NCBI GenBank assembly: GCA_965371785.1
Contig: CBDUZS010000054.1
Span: 1 to 17,713, forward strand
Length of the DNA stretch: 17,713 nucleotides
Reading direction: 5' to 3'
Source: CBDUZS01 sp965371785
GTDB lineage: Bacteria > Fermentibacterota > Fermentibacteria > Fermentibacterales > JCC-6
Within the stretch, counting starts at the first letter, position 1; every line of letters begins with the position of its first letter. Made by a program: the position numbers and the translations under genes. Shown here one piece after another: positions 7,894 through 15,599 of this stretch. The notes beneath the pieces are model-generated. The model had not been told where the DNA came from. It saw nothing but the letters and a program-made list of their open reading frames with translations, and did no database searches.

Positions 7894-8996
7894 TTCATAC
7901 TCTCCGAAACACGTCTCAGCAGGAATTCCATGTCGATAATCGTATTGACCGGAGCTATGCAGAAGCCGAGATACTGCTCGGGCTCAGAGATGTCCCTGCC
8001 CATTTCGCGGAGGAATACCAGTCTTCCAGGCGAACCGGGGAAGGGAAGGATGATTCCAGCCTCCTCCAGCACTCCGTGAAAGTTATCGGGGACGGGGGCA
8101 TCCATTCTCAGAAGACCGGCTCCGGGAAGCAGATTCTTCTCTTCGCCGACCAGTTCGAACCCGATGCCGTACCTCTTCAGTCCTGCCAGTAACTCGCTGC
8201 GCAGTTCGTTTACCATTCTTGCACGTGCCTCGATACCCGGCGCCGTCTCCTCGAGCGCAAAGGTCATACCGGCTGTTGCAGCAAGGTTAACGGGACAGAC
8301 CGATCCAGCGTACATCGATGTGGGCACCGAGTCTGCCCTGCGCATGAGAAGAGCCCCTGCTCCCGAGCCTCCTCCAACCATATGCCCGGATATGGAGAGC
8401 GAGTCGATTCCCGAACCGGATAGATCGATGGCGACTCTTCCCGCACCGGCACAGAAATCGCAATGGAAATGAATTCCTGCGGAATCGGTAACGGATGCGA
8501 TTTCTTCCACAGGCTGAACGATACCGGACTCGGGATTCGAATGCTGGACGATCACGAGACCGGTAGTATCTTCGATGAGTTCCTTCAACTCGTCCGGATC
8601 GATTCTTCCAACCCGGGATGTTCTCAGCCAGCTGACCCGGTTTCCCTCACCCTCGAGTACTCTGAGAGCCCTCAGGACCGATACGTGCTCTACTCTGGAG
8701 GAGATGATGTGTGCTTTCCCGCGATCGCGCTGTGTCCTGCCAATCGAGAGGATTGCCGTGATATTCGCATCGCTGCCGCCCCCGCAGATGTGAACATCCG
8801 ATCCCCCCATCAACTCGATCAGGGTTTTTCGTTTCAGCTCGAGGAAATCGAGCGCGGTTCTTCCGTACAGATTGGAACTCCTGTAACTGCCGACAAAGGT
8901 GGAAAATGCCTGGATGACGGCATCACTGGCTCCCGGTGTACATGGGCTAGTAGTCAGGTGATCGAGGTATATGCGGAGATTGTCTGAATCGCTCAT
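7890..8996 (-). CDS. Aminotransferase class V (NifS/cysteine-desulfurase-like) protein lacking the PLP lysine
   Basis: A 368-residue protein of fold-type I PLP enzymes, closest in layout to cysteine desulfurases. It shows IYLDHLTTSP (9-18), SNLYGRTALDF (41-51), the stacking His104 in EHVSVL, the NPESGIVQPVEEI segment (154-166) and Asp180 in HFHCDF, which in relatives pairs with the pyridine nitrogen. The Schiff-base lysine position (SxHK in relatives) reads S-G-H-M, with Met206 encoded by ATG at 8379-8381. The usual Gln of DAVQ is Ala183, the threonine-bearing phosphate loop is CGGGSDA, and the desulfurase Cys loop is missing. It may be a pseudoenzyme or a diverged function. The start ATG 8996 is chosen because upstream in-frame ATGs overlap gpsA coding sequence. 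It is 13 nt from gpsA and overlaps the next gene by 4 nt. Confidence 0.85.
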   Translation of the reverse strand: MSDSDNLRIYLDHLTTSPCTPGASDAVIQAFSTFVGSYRSSNLYGRTALDFLELKRKTLIELMGGSDVHICGGGSDANITAILSIGRTQRDRGKAHIISSRVEHVSVLRALRVLEGEGNRVSWLRTSRVGRIDPDELKELIEDTTGLVIVQHSNPESGIVQPVEEIASVTDSAGIHFHCDFCAGAGRVAIDLSGSGIDSLSISGHMVGGGSGAGALLMRRADSVPTSMYAGSVCPVNLAATAGMTFALEETAPGIEARARMVNELRSELLAGLKRYGIGFELVGEEKNLLPGAGLLRMDAPVPDNFHGVLEEAGIILPFPGSPGRLVFLREMGRDISEPEQYLGFCIAPVNTIIDMEFLLRRVSESMK

Positions 8997-9009
8997 CCGG
9001 TTTGCCCCA

Positions 9010-9987
9010 TCAGAAATACTCCGGAAATTCTTCCCGCTCGGGTCTGCCGAAGAGCAGTTCGATTGCCCTGCTCGGATCAAGCTCATGGTCGATTATCATT
9101 CTGACCGTCTCGGTGATGGGAAGCTCGACGCCCAGCCTGTTGCCGAGTCTTGTCATCGCAAGAGACGTCTCTATTCCCTCGACCAGCTCCGGAACCGAAT
9201 CCCCGCGGGTAAGGGCTTCCCCGTACGCCCTGTTCCGGCTGTACTGCGAAAAGAGAGTGGCCTCGTAATCTCCGAGGTGTGAAAGCCCGTACACACTCCG
9301 CCAGTCCCCCCCCATTGCAGAGACCAGTCTGGCGATTTCCTGCGGTGCCCTTGCCATGAGCGCGCCCTTGAGCCCGGTCAGACCAAGGCCGTCGAGTATT
9401 CCCCCGGCAATGCCGATGACATTCTTTGCCGCCGCACCTGTCTCGCAGCCTGCGAGATCCGCGGAGCGGTAGAATCGAATGAGGTCGCTTCCAACACGGG
9501 AAGACACCCTCTCGGAAGCCTCCGCGTCTGCTGAAGCGATGAGCATGCAGCTCGGAATACCGCTGACGAATTCCTGGGGGTGACCCGGTCCCACCCAGAC
9601 GGAAAGGCTTGCGGGTTCGACACCCTCCTGGCAGGCGATCTCCGAGAGCCGGTCTCCCGTACCTGCCTCGAGCCCCTTCATGCAGAGTACGAGATCGCAA
9701 CCTTTCAGGTCGTGCGGTGCAAGTAATTTTGCGAGTTTTCTGAAGCTCTGGGCTGGAATCGCCACAATAACCTGATCGGCGTCGAGTGCTTCATCGAGAA
9801 CCGTTGTGAGGAGGACATCTTCGGGCAGGGAGAGGAATGCATTGCGTCGCTTCTCGACTAGCCGGGCAAAGGGCAGCGAATCAGGCGGCTCCCAGCCGGT
9901 GGTCTTCAAACCGAGCCTGGAGCCGTACCACAGCAGAACGCTGCCCCATCGGCCGCACCCCAGAACGCTTTGTCTTATCTCAGGCAT
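9010..9987 (-). CDS. gpsA: NAD(P)-dependent glycerol-3-phosphate dehydrogenase
   Basis: A 325-residue cytoplasmic enzyme that reduces dihydroxyacetone phosphate to sn-glycerol 3-phosphate, the backbone of bacterial phospholipids. The N-terminal nucleotide-binding strand reads LGCGRWGSVL (9-18). CMKGLE carries the conserved Lys104, VGPGHPQEF (132-140) matches the GP..xE loop, CETGAAAKNVIGIAGGI (181-197) carries the catalytic Lys188, and GLSHLGDYEAT (234-244) and SRNR (250-253) complete the active site and NAD-binding region. Length is normal. The ATG at 9987 overlaps the stop of the DUF362 gene by 8 nt; the preceding GAGG is too close to be a good Shine-Dalgarno, so translation is probably coupled. 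The gene carries an eight-G run. Confidence 0.93.
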   Translation of the reverse strand: MPEIRQSVLGCGRWGSVLLWYGSRLGLKTTGWEPPDSLPFARLVEKRRNAFLSLPEDVLLTTVLDEALDADQVIVAIPAQSFRKLAKLLAPHDLKGCDLVLCMKGLEAGTGDRLSEIACQEGVEPASLSVWVGPGHPQEFVSGIPSCMLIASADAEASERVSSRVGSDLIRFYRSADLAGCETGAAAKNVIGIAGGILDGLGLTGLKGALMARAPQEIARLVSAMGGDWRSVYGLSHLGDYEATLFSQYSRNRAYGEALTRGDSVPELVEGIETSLAMTRLGNRLGVELPITETVRMIIDHELDPSRAIELLFGRPEREEFPEYF

Positions 9988-11116
9988 CCTCGGAATCGAT
10001 CCCGGCTGACAACTCTCTGATTCCCTCAGGAGTACCGTACTTCTGGAACAGCTGTCCCCATGGCGTCTGCAGAGCCCACTGGATCCTCTTCTTACCGACC
10101 ATGTTGAGCCATAACGCATCATGGTAGAATCTGCTCGCCACGTAGGACCAGGGCACGATCGGAGAACGCAGGAGCAGTTTCTCAAACGGTTTCAGCCAGC
10201 CGTGGTAGATCATCTTCTGACCCTTGCTGGCAAATGTATCCGTCTGGGTGAAATGGAAATTCACGTTGGAAATGTCTTCTCCGACGATCTCTATGTCTCT
10301 CGGGTCACCTGTTCCGAGACCCTCCTCGTGAGCAAGCGATATGAAATCCAGTTTCATTGGATCAAAGCCCTGCATTTTCGCTGAAATGGCATCGATTGCA
10401 ACTTGATCGGCAGATGCAAGGATGTAGTTCTTGACATGGGGAATCATTGCCCGAGGACCGGGACCCTCACCCGCGAGAGTACCGTCCATTACCGCAAGAA
10501 TTCCCGGATGGATGTCCTTCTGTATCCTGAGAAGGTCTACGAGCGTTTCGTGAATCCTGCTGTGCGTCCAGTGACGTCTTTCACTGAGCAATCCACCGAA
10601 GGCATTCTTCATCGCTCCGGTTATCGTAGTGAAGACATGTGTCTTGACCGTTGGCAGATGGATAATGTTGCGGCCTATGAGAACATCGGGAATTCTCACG
10701 CCGTCGGGAAAGATATCTCCCAGAACCCTGAAGGGCTTTGCCGGAGTGTAGACCTCCCATTTCACAGGAGGCTCGTACAGTCTTACCTTGCGGATTCCAT
10801 GGATATCCTCATCGACCTGTTTCAGATTGTTGCCAACCTCACCAACCTTGTCGCTAACGACAACCGTCTTGTTGTGCGCGGAAATAAGAGCATCTCTTGA
10901 AAACCCGTCCGCAAGTAGGGTCCTGATCACTCCGTCCAGCTGCCATGGTGTAGTAGAACAGGCCGGATACCAGTGATGCCAGGATACGTTTATCTTCAGC
11001 AGAACATCTTTATCGGTGTCCAGAAAATCGAGATAGTCGATACTCCTGAGCAGGCGTGCGTAATCTTCCAGTACGGTCTCCGGAGTCGTTTTGAGCACCG
11101 CAACCCGGCTTTTCAT
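9980..11116 (-). CDS. DUF362 domain protein without ferredoxin clusters
   Basis: A 378-residue protein of the DUF362 family, whose function is unknown. Recognisable elements are DVLLKINVSW (37-46, the strand-Lys motif), HLPTVKTHVFTTITGAMKN (153-171), VMDGTLAGEGPGPR (209-222) and ADQVAIDAISAKMQGFDP (236-253). There are no CxxCxxC motifs, unlike its cluster-bearing relative two genes upstream. The C-terminal about 80 residues are rich in aromatic and basic residues (WLKPFEKLLLRSPIVPWSY) and could be an amphipathic membrane-contacting region; that is inference. The ATG at 11116 overlaps the acyltransferase stop as ATGA, with AGGA 6 nt upstream. It overlaps gpsA by 8 nt. Confidence 0.85.
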   Translation of the reverse strand: MKSRVAVLKTTPETVLEDYARLLRSIDYLDFLDTDKDVLLKINVSWHHWYPACSTTPWQLDGVIRTLLADGFSRDALISAHNKTVVVSDKVGEVGNNLKQVDEDIHGIRKVRLYEPPVKWEVYTPAKPFRVLGDIFPDGVRIPDVLIGRNIIHLPTVKTHVFTTITGAMKNAFGGLLSERRHWTHSRIHETLVDLLRIQKDIHPGILAVMDGTLAGEGPGPRAMIPHVKNYILASADQVAIDAISAKMQGFDPMKLDFISLAHEEGLGTGDPRDIEIVGEDISNVNFHFTQTDTFASKGQKMIYHGWLKPFEKLLLRSPIVPWSYVASRFYHDALWLNMVGKKRIQWALQTPWGQLFQKYGTPEGIRELSAGIDSEDA

Positions 11117-12060
11117 TTCTTTTCCTGGCCTTCCCTGTCCGTTGTTCTGTAAAGACCCGTGGTCTTCCACCTTCTATGTGCCCACCAGTAGTGATCGGGT
11201 CGTTTGATAATCATATCCTCGAGGACCTTCGTGTACCTCTGCGTCAGTTCTATTTCGGCCTCTTCGGAACCTAGATCGTTATTGGGATAAAGCAGTTCTG
11301 AGCCTGTGAAACGCTGGTGGGGTCCATCCTCCCGTTCGAGGAAGATACACCAGATCGGTGAACCGAGTTTCACTGCGAATGCCGCAGCTCCCCTCGGGGT
11401 CGAGGCAGGATACCCGAAGAAATCAACGACCAGCCCGCTCCTTCCGGCATCCTGATCCGACAGCCAGCAGACCATCCCCTTCCGCTTCAGAGAGCTGATC
11501 ACTCCTCGAAGAGCTGCATCCCGGGTGTATATCTCGATATCCTGAGATGCTCTGAGCTCGTTTATGTATGAGTCAACAAGCTTGTTACGCTGCTCGCCGA
11601 CGAGAAAGGCAACGTCTCCGAAGGCGTATTTCGCATTCACGCCTGTAAGTTCCCAGCTGCCGAAATGGAATGCCAGCAGTATCACCCCGGCATTGGTGGA
11701 CGAGATGATCTCCCTCTGCCGTGGATCCGTCCAGGAAATGTACTTCTCGATGTACGATTCACTGACCTTCTTCTGCCTGATGAACTCCATCATGAATCTG
11801 CCGACGTTCTCGTAGGAAGCCAGTCCGATCCGCTCCAGTTCGGAGTGCTCCTTCTCAGGAAAAGCCTGGTGGAGATTGATCAGTGCAATCTCCTTCCTGA
11901 CCCCGAGGACACGCCAGGCTGTCCATCCGAGGAAGGCTCCCAGGCAGAGGGCTAACCGAAGCGGAAGGATGTTCACCCACCAGGCAAAGAATCGAAGGAT
12001 TGCATACTGGAGTGAATGACTGAATGATCTGCTGCGATCCTCTTTCTTTCCGAGAGCCAT
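11113..12060 (-). CDS. Lipid A biosynthesis-type acyltransferase (LpxL/HtrB family)
   Basis: A 315-residue protein of the LpxL/HtrB/WaaM family, which moves a fatty acyl chain from acyl-ACP to lipid A precursors at the inner membrane. The N-terminus has a membrane-anchoring segment (about 21-45). The catalytic HX4E is HFGSWE (132-137). Also kept are LSDQDAGRSGLVVDFFG (200-216), the TPRGAAAFAVKLGSPI segment (221-236) and the closing YWWAHRRWKT (291-300), which in relatives binds the lipid phosphate. Length is typical. The acceptor may be lipid A or another glycolipid; it lies beside gpsA and two DUF362 proteins rather than lpx genes. The ATG at 12060 is chosen because an upstream in-frame ATG (12114) would overlap the DUF362 gene; the preceding AGGTGG is rather close to the start. 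Confidence 0.88.
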   Translation of the reverse strand: MALGKKEDRSRSFSHSLQYAILRFFAWWVNILPLRLALCLGAFLGWTAWRVLGVRKEIALINLHQAFPEKEHSELERIGLASYENVGRFMMEFIRQKKVSESYIEKYISWTDPRQREIISSTNAGVILLAFHFGSWELTGVNAKYAFGDVAFLVGEQRNKLVDSYINELRASQDIEIYTRDAALRGVISSLKRKGMVCWLSDQDAGRSGLVVDFFGYPASTPRGAAAFAVKLGSPIWCIFLEREDGPHQRFTGSELLYPNNDLGSEEAEIELTQRYTKVLEDMIIKRPDHYWWAHRRWKTTGLYRTTDREGQEKK

Positions 12061-12065
12061 TCCAC

Positions 12066-13163
12066 CTAGCCTTTCCCGAACGGAAGCCGGATACTGATCG
12101 CGTTCTCCGGACATAGCTCATGGCAGCACAGGCACATTATACAGTGTTTCCTACTCATGACTGCACGGCCATTCTCGATGGTAATCGCGTCTACGGGGCA
12201 ACTGTCTGCGCAGAAGCCACATCCCGTGCAGTTCTCGTTGGAGCATGGGGCTCTGCGCAGTATTGCCCTGAGGGGAGTGCCGAGAAATGGCGGTATGAGA
12301 TTGTAGATCGAGGGAGAGGGGATATCGAAATCAACGAATTCGTGCCAGCCATCGACAGAAATTTCTGAGTACGGTTTTCCCAGCCCCAGCTTCCTGGCTT
12401 CCCTGGTAGTGTCCAGTTCCTCAGGATCGAGCCCTGCCATCTTCGATGCAACCATATCGAGGGATACGGCGTCTGTAGAAACTCCCAGGACTCCTTCCCA
12501 TCGTGGATTGCCATCGGTACTCGGACCCTTCCCGTCCATTGACAGGAGTGCGTCCATAACGGTCAGATCGGTTCTTACCAGGCTGTAGATCCTTGCTACG
12601 TGCACGGCAAAATCTTTTGGCCGGAGAGCGTAGCTGTGTATTACAACTTTGTTGAGCCCTGGAATAACCCCGAACATGTTCTTCACGCCGTTTGTCAATC
12701 TTGCATACGCATGGGTCTTGAACTTACACATGTTGATGACGGCATCATGCTCCAGCACGGCTCTGGAAATGTGGTATGTGGAACCATCCATGGTGCGCTC
12801 GACGGAACCTGAACTCTCGAAGTTCACGAGTTCCACGCCCGGATCCTTCTCGAGATCGGTGTAACCGCAATTCTTCCAGTAACGCTCCACTCCCCGTACG
12901 GCACCGCCTGGACTGTCGCCAACGGCAACCGTACATCCGCGGTCCTGGAGCAGGTCTGCCATTGCCGCAAGCAGGATGGGATGTGTTGTAATTGCTCTAT
13001 CGGGATTCTTTGCGGCCAGCATGTTGGGCTTGAGAAGAACTCTCGCTCCCCGCGATATTCTGGAAGGCCATCCCCCCAGGACAGAAATCATTTCGTTCAG
13101 AGATTCACGAAGAGCACTCCTGTCGTAATGCTCGAAACCCTCTCTCACGGCAACGTCAGCCAT
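12066..13163 (-). CDS. DUF362 protein with C-terminal dicluster 4Fe-4S ferredoxin domain
   Basis: A 365-residue protein. The first 300 residues are DUF362: RVLLKPNMLA (41-50), VAVGDSPGG (79-87), MCKFKTHAYARLTNGVKNMFG (145-165), MDALLSMDGKGP (203-214) and VSLDMVASKMAGLDPE (233-248). The last 55 residues bind two 4Fe-4S clusters, with ligands C312, C315, C318, C322 and C341, C344, C347, C351, each set followed by P-x-x-A-I. The family is widespread and unassigned; electron transfer is inferred from the clusters. No signal peptide, so it is probably cytoplasmic. GGAG (13174-13177), which begins just after the cyclase stop, provides the ribosome site with a 10-nt spacer. It is 5 nt upstream of the acyltransferase gene. 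Confidence 0.9.
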   Translation of the reverse strand: MADVAVREGFEHYDRSALRESLNEMISVLGGWPSRISRGARVLLKPNMLAAKNPDRAITTHPILLAAMADLLQDRGCTVAVGDSPGGAVRGVERYWKNCGYTDLEKDPGVELVNFESSGSVERTMDGSTYHISRAVLEHDAVINMCKFKTHAYARLTNGVKNMFGVIPGLNKVVIHSYALRPKDFAVHVARIYSLVRTDLTVMDALLSMDGKGPSTDGNPRWEGVLGVSTDAVSLDMVASKMAGLDPEELDTTREARKLGLGKPYSEISVDGWHEFVDFDIPSPSIYNLIPPFLGTPLRAILRRAPCSNENCTGCGFCADSCPVDAITIENGRAVMSRKHCIMCLCCHELCPENAISIRLPFGKG

Positions 13164-13177
13164 TACGTATCAGCTCC

Positions 13178-15580
13178 TCAACAGTTGCCCGGCGCGGGGG
13201 CACATACCTGGTTCTTCCCAGCTCTCTTGGCACGGTACATTCGCTGATCAGCCAGTTCCAGCAGCCCTGCTGCGTCTCCGGGGTCTGTGAGATAGCTGGA
13301 TACACCCAGGCTGACGGTCACGAACCCTCCAGGCTGCTCGGATGAGTGAGGAATACTGTCGCTGCAATCCTGAACGGCTATTCTGATGCGTTCAGCAATT
13401 TCCGCAGCCTCCATGCTGCTCGTGAGAGGGAGTATGCATACGAATTCCTCCCCGCCATATCTGACAAGAATGTCTACTTCTCGCAAGGCACTCTCGATGG
13501 CTCTGGCAACCTGCTGCAGCAAAACGTTACCCATGGGATGCCCGAAATTGTCGTTGTAGTGCTTGAAATCATCGATATCTACCATGACGAGTGAATACGG
13601 GTAATCATACCTGCGAGCTCTTGCCTGCTCCTCCTCCAGACGCGTTTCGAAAAACCTCAGATTCCGCAGACCGGTAAGCTTGTCCCTCTGAGCCATCTCC
13701 AGAATCTGCTCGTGGAGCAGAGCGTTCTCGACCGCGGTTGCGGCATGGTTCGCCAGTGTTGTCACCCGGCGGACGGAATCACTTGAGAAACGTTCGAGCG
13801 TTCTGCTCTGTATATCGATAATGCCGACCACTCCCCTTTCCTCTACGACCATGGGAACCGCGAGTTCACTTCTGATCCCCGGAAGGTTGGCTATGTACCT
13901 GCTGTCCTGGCTGGTGTCGACGACGTTGATGGGCCGTTCCGATCTGAAAGCTGAGCCTACAATGCCAATGTACAGCGAATCGGAAGCCGATAATGCCGCT
14001 GCCGGAGATCCCCTGTCGATCTCCATCCGGGATCCTGCAGGATCGTGTGGAGCTGGATATCCGGACGAACACATGACGAGAAGGCTGTCGACCTTGATTC
14101 CCTCGCACAACGTTTCCGGCGTCATCACGGCTATGTACTCGTCCGGGTAGAACTGGCCGAGTATTCTGAGGAGGTTCCGGGATATCTCGTATACATCGCG
14201 AGTGGAGTTCAATTCCCTGGCAGCTCGGGAGATCGTCTCGAGTTCCATACTGCGTTTTCGCAGGTTCTCTCTCAGTCTGGATTCCTCGGTCACATCATCT
14301 ACGATCACGACAGCGCCTGTGATATGCCCCCCTCTCCGGAACGGAACATGTCTGATGTTGAGGATCATGTCCGGCATTCCCGAGCGATTTCGAATCACAT
14401 CGTGTTCAATCGAGGTTTTCCCTTTCTCGAGCACGTGATCGAGAACATCCTGCCGAGCATCCGTTGTCAGAAAGGGAATGGCTTCTGAGAGAAGGCGTCC
14501 CTGGAGGGAATCGGGGGGTTTACCGAAGAGTTCCCCGAAACGGTTGGTCGCTTCGAGTATTCTGCCGGACCGGTCGACGAGTATCAGACCGGACTCCAGA
14601 CCGGCCAGAACGGTTGTCATCCTGGTTCGGCTTTCACTTACCTCCTCGATACTCATGGCATTGAACAGCGCCGATGCAGCATGATCTGCATAATGGCTGA
14701 GAGCCAGCAGTTCCTCTGAGCTGAAACTTCTTCCCGAAACGGCGTAGTCACATCTTATCAGTCCTATGACCCTGTTACCGGCAATCAGAGGAGTGTCGAC
14801 GTAATCGAGGCTGCCTCCCCATACGAGCCGGCCCTTTGGTAGATCGAGTTCGACTGCCCTTACCTGCCTCTTCTCCTCGATGGCCAGCGCAGCGGTGCAG
14901 CCTTCTGTGAACAGCACGGCATCGGCAGGCAGGGACAGTCCGCGGCCCTGCATTGCTTCCGTCTCCAGTCTGTCCACTCCCGCAACCAGCCTTACCACAC
15001 AGACTCTTTCGAATCCGAGACCAACCAGAACACCGTTCGCTATCCGTCTGAAGGTCTCGAGTACCGAAATCGAATCCTTCAGCTCTGCTGCCAGTTCCCG
15101 TACCGCTTCCAGATGATGTATGCGGCGTTCCAGGATCTCCGAGAGTCCACCCATGACTGCCGATCTGTCAGGTGGAGGGGGAGCGGACAGGTCTTCTCCG
15201 TCCCTGCCCCTGGAGAACTCACGGCAGATGGCAACCAGCTCGTCGTTTCCCAGTGGTTGCTCTATGAGGCTGTCAGCACCTGCCCAGCGGGCTCTGAGTT
15301 CTTCCGATCTGTCCTTCCGGGAAGTGACCAGGACGATCGGGACCGTAGAGAAGTTCCGGTAAGACCGCAGGAAGCGGCATACTTTCAGCCCGCCTATACC
15401 CCCGAGCAGGTAACCGCACAGAATCAGAGCCGGATTGTGAGTGAACGACTTCTCGATGAGGTCGAAACCATCCGTTGATGTAACGACGGAAAAGCCCTCC
15501 AGCTGGAGGGCTTTTCTGTGTGCATCGAGCAGTTCCTGGTCGTTGTCGGCAATAATGACTGTAATCGTGTCCGACGACAA
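13178..15580 (-). CDS. Diguanylate cyclase with degenerate receiver, GAF, PAS and GAF sensor domains
   Basis: An 800-residue soluble signalling protein that makes cyclic di-GMP from GTP. Domain order: receiver-like (6-125), GAF (about 150-305), PAS (about 317-435), GAF (about 455-622), GGDEF (630-795). The active site is RYGGEEF (GGEEF 709-713) with the metal-binding DIDDFK (668-673), and RxxD (700-703), five residues upstream, is the usual product-inhibition site. Cyclase activity is therefore expected. The receiver is not normal: the phospho-acceptor Asp is Gly56 (codon 15413-15415), two more consensus positions are Gly60 and Gly63, and the conserved Lys is Gln108. Phosphorylation at the usual site is unlikely. 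No transmembrane helix. The start is TTG at 15580 with GGGA 8 nt upstream, 19 nt after ppdK. A 28-bp palindrome lies within codons 22-31. Confidence 0.9.
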   Translation of the reverse strand: MSSDTITVIIADNDQELLDAHRKALQLEGFSVVTSTDGFDLIEKSFTHNPALILCGYLLGGIGGLKVCRFLRSYRNFSTVPIVLVTSRKDRSEELRARWAGADSLIEQPLGNDELVAICREFSRGRDGEDLSAPPPPDRSAVMGGLSEILERRIHHLEAVRELAAELKDSISVLETFRRIANGVLVGLGFERVCVVRLVAGVDRLETEAMQGRGLSLPADAVLFTEGCTAALAIEEKRQVRAVELDLPKGRLVWGGSLDYVDTPLIAGNRVIGLIRCDYAVSGRSFSSEELLALSHYADHAASALFNAMSIEEVSESRTRMTTVLAGLESGLILVDRSGRILEATNRFGELFGKPPDSLQGRLLSEAIPFLTTDARQDVLDHVLEKGKTSIEHDVIRNRSGMPDMILNIRHVPFRRGGHITGAVVIVDDVTEESRLRENLRKRSMELETISRAARELNSTRDVYEISRNLLRILGQFYPDEYIAVMTPETLCEGIKVDSLLVMCSSGYPAPHDPAGSRMEIDRGSPAAALSASDSLYIGIVGSAFRSERPINVVDTSQDSRYIANLPGIRSELAVPMVVEERGVVGIIDIQSRTLERFSSDSVRRVTTLANHAATAVENALLHEQILEMAQRDKLTGLRNLRFFETRLEEEQARARRYDYPYSLVMVDIDDFKHYNDNFGHPMGNVLLQQVARAIESALREVDILVRYGGEEFVCILPLTSSMEAAEIAERIRIAVQDCSDSIPHSSEQPGGFVTVSLGVSSYLTDPGDAAGLLELADQRMYRAKRAGKNQVCAPAPGNC
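15489..15516. repeat. 28-bp perfect palindrome inside the cyclase gene
   Basis: Each half is G-A4-GCCCTCCAG, meeting its exact reverse complement at 15502/15503, so the site has no mismatch and no spacer. As RNA on either strand it could fold into a hairpin with a 12-bp stem, a four-base AGCU loop and a run of four U at the 3' side. That resembles an intrinsic terminator, though the U run is short. It encodes R-K-A-L-Q-L-E-G-F-S of the receiver domain, 65-92 nt downstream of the TTG start. It may instead be a binding site for a dimeric regulator, or a chance product of coding constraint. Confidence 0.75.
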
Positions 15581-15588
15581 CTCGTTTA

Positions 15589-15592
15589 TCCC
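15589..15592 (-). promoter_or_regulatory. Weak ribosome binding site GGGA for the cyclase TTG start
   Basis: GGGA lies 8 nt before the TTG at 15580 in the 19-nt gap after ppdK. The receiver-like domain begins within six codons of this TTG, and no ATG is available nearby, which supports the start. The poor match suggests low or coupled translation. Confidence 0.45.
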
Positions 15593-15599
15593 GTTACTG

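Noticed and set aside
8463..8987. Plus-strand open frame of 174 codons opposite the class V PLP-fold gene
   Set aside because: The minus-strand frame carries the family motifs; this one has no domain and is an antisense shadow.
7890..8996. Functional cysteine desulfurase (iscS/nifS)
   Set aside because: The PLP lysine and the catalytic Cys loop are both missing, and no iscU/nifU neighbour is present.
9083..9700. Minus-strand open frame of 205 codons in another frame within gpsA
   Set aside because: Arg/Gly-rich out-of-frame reading of gpsA, whose true frame holds all catalytic residues.
9990..10004. Near-palindrome around ATCGAT close to the gpsA start, with similar strings elsewhere (for example near 7247)
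   Set aside because: Short TCGAT-containing strings are common in this sequence's codon usage; there is no consistent spacing or position, so I do not call an operator.
10403..10900. Plus-strand open frame of 165 codons opposite the DUF362 gene
   Set aside because: Shadow of a conserved coding region; no ribosome site or domain seen.
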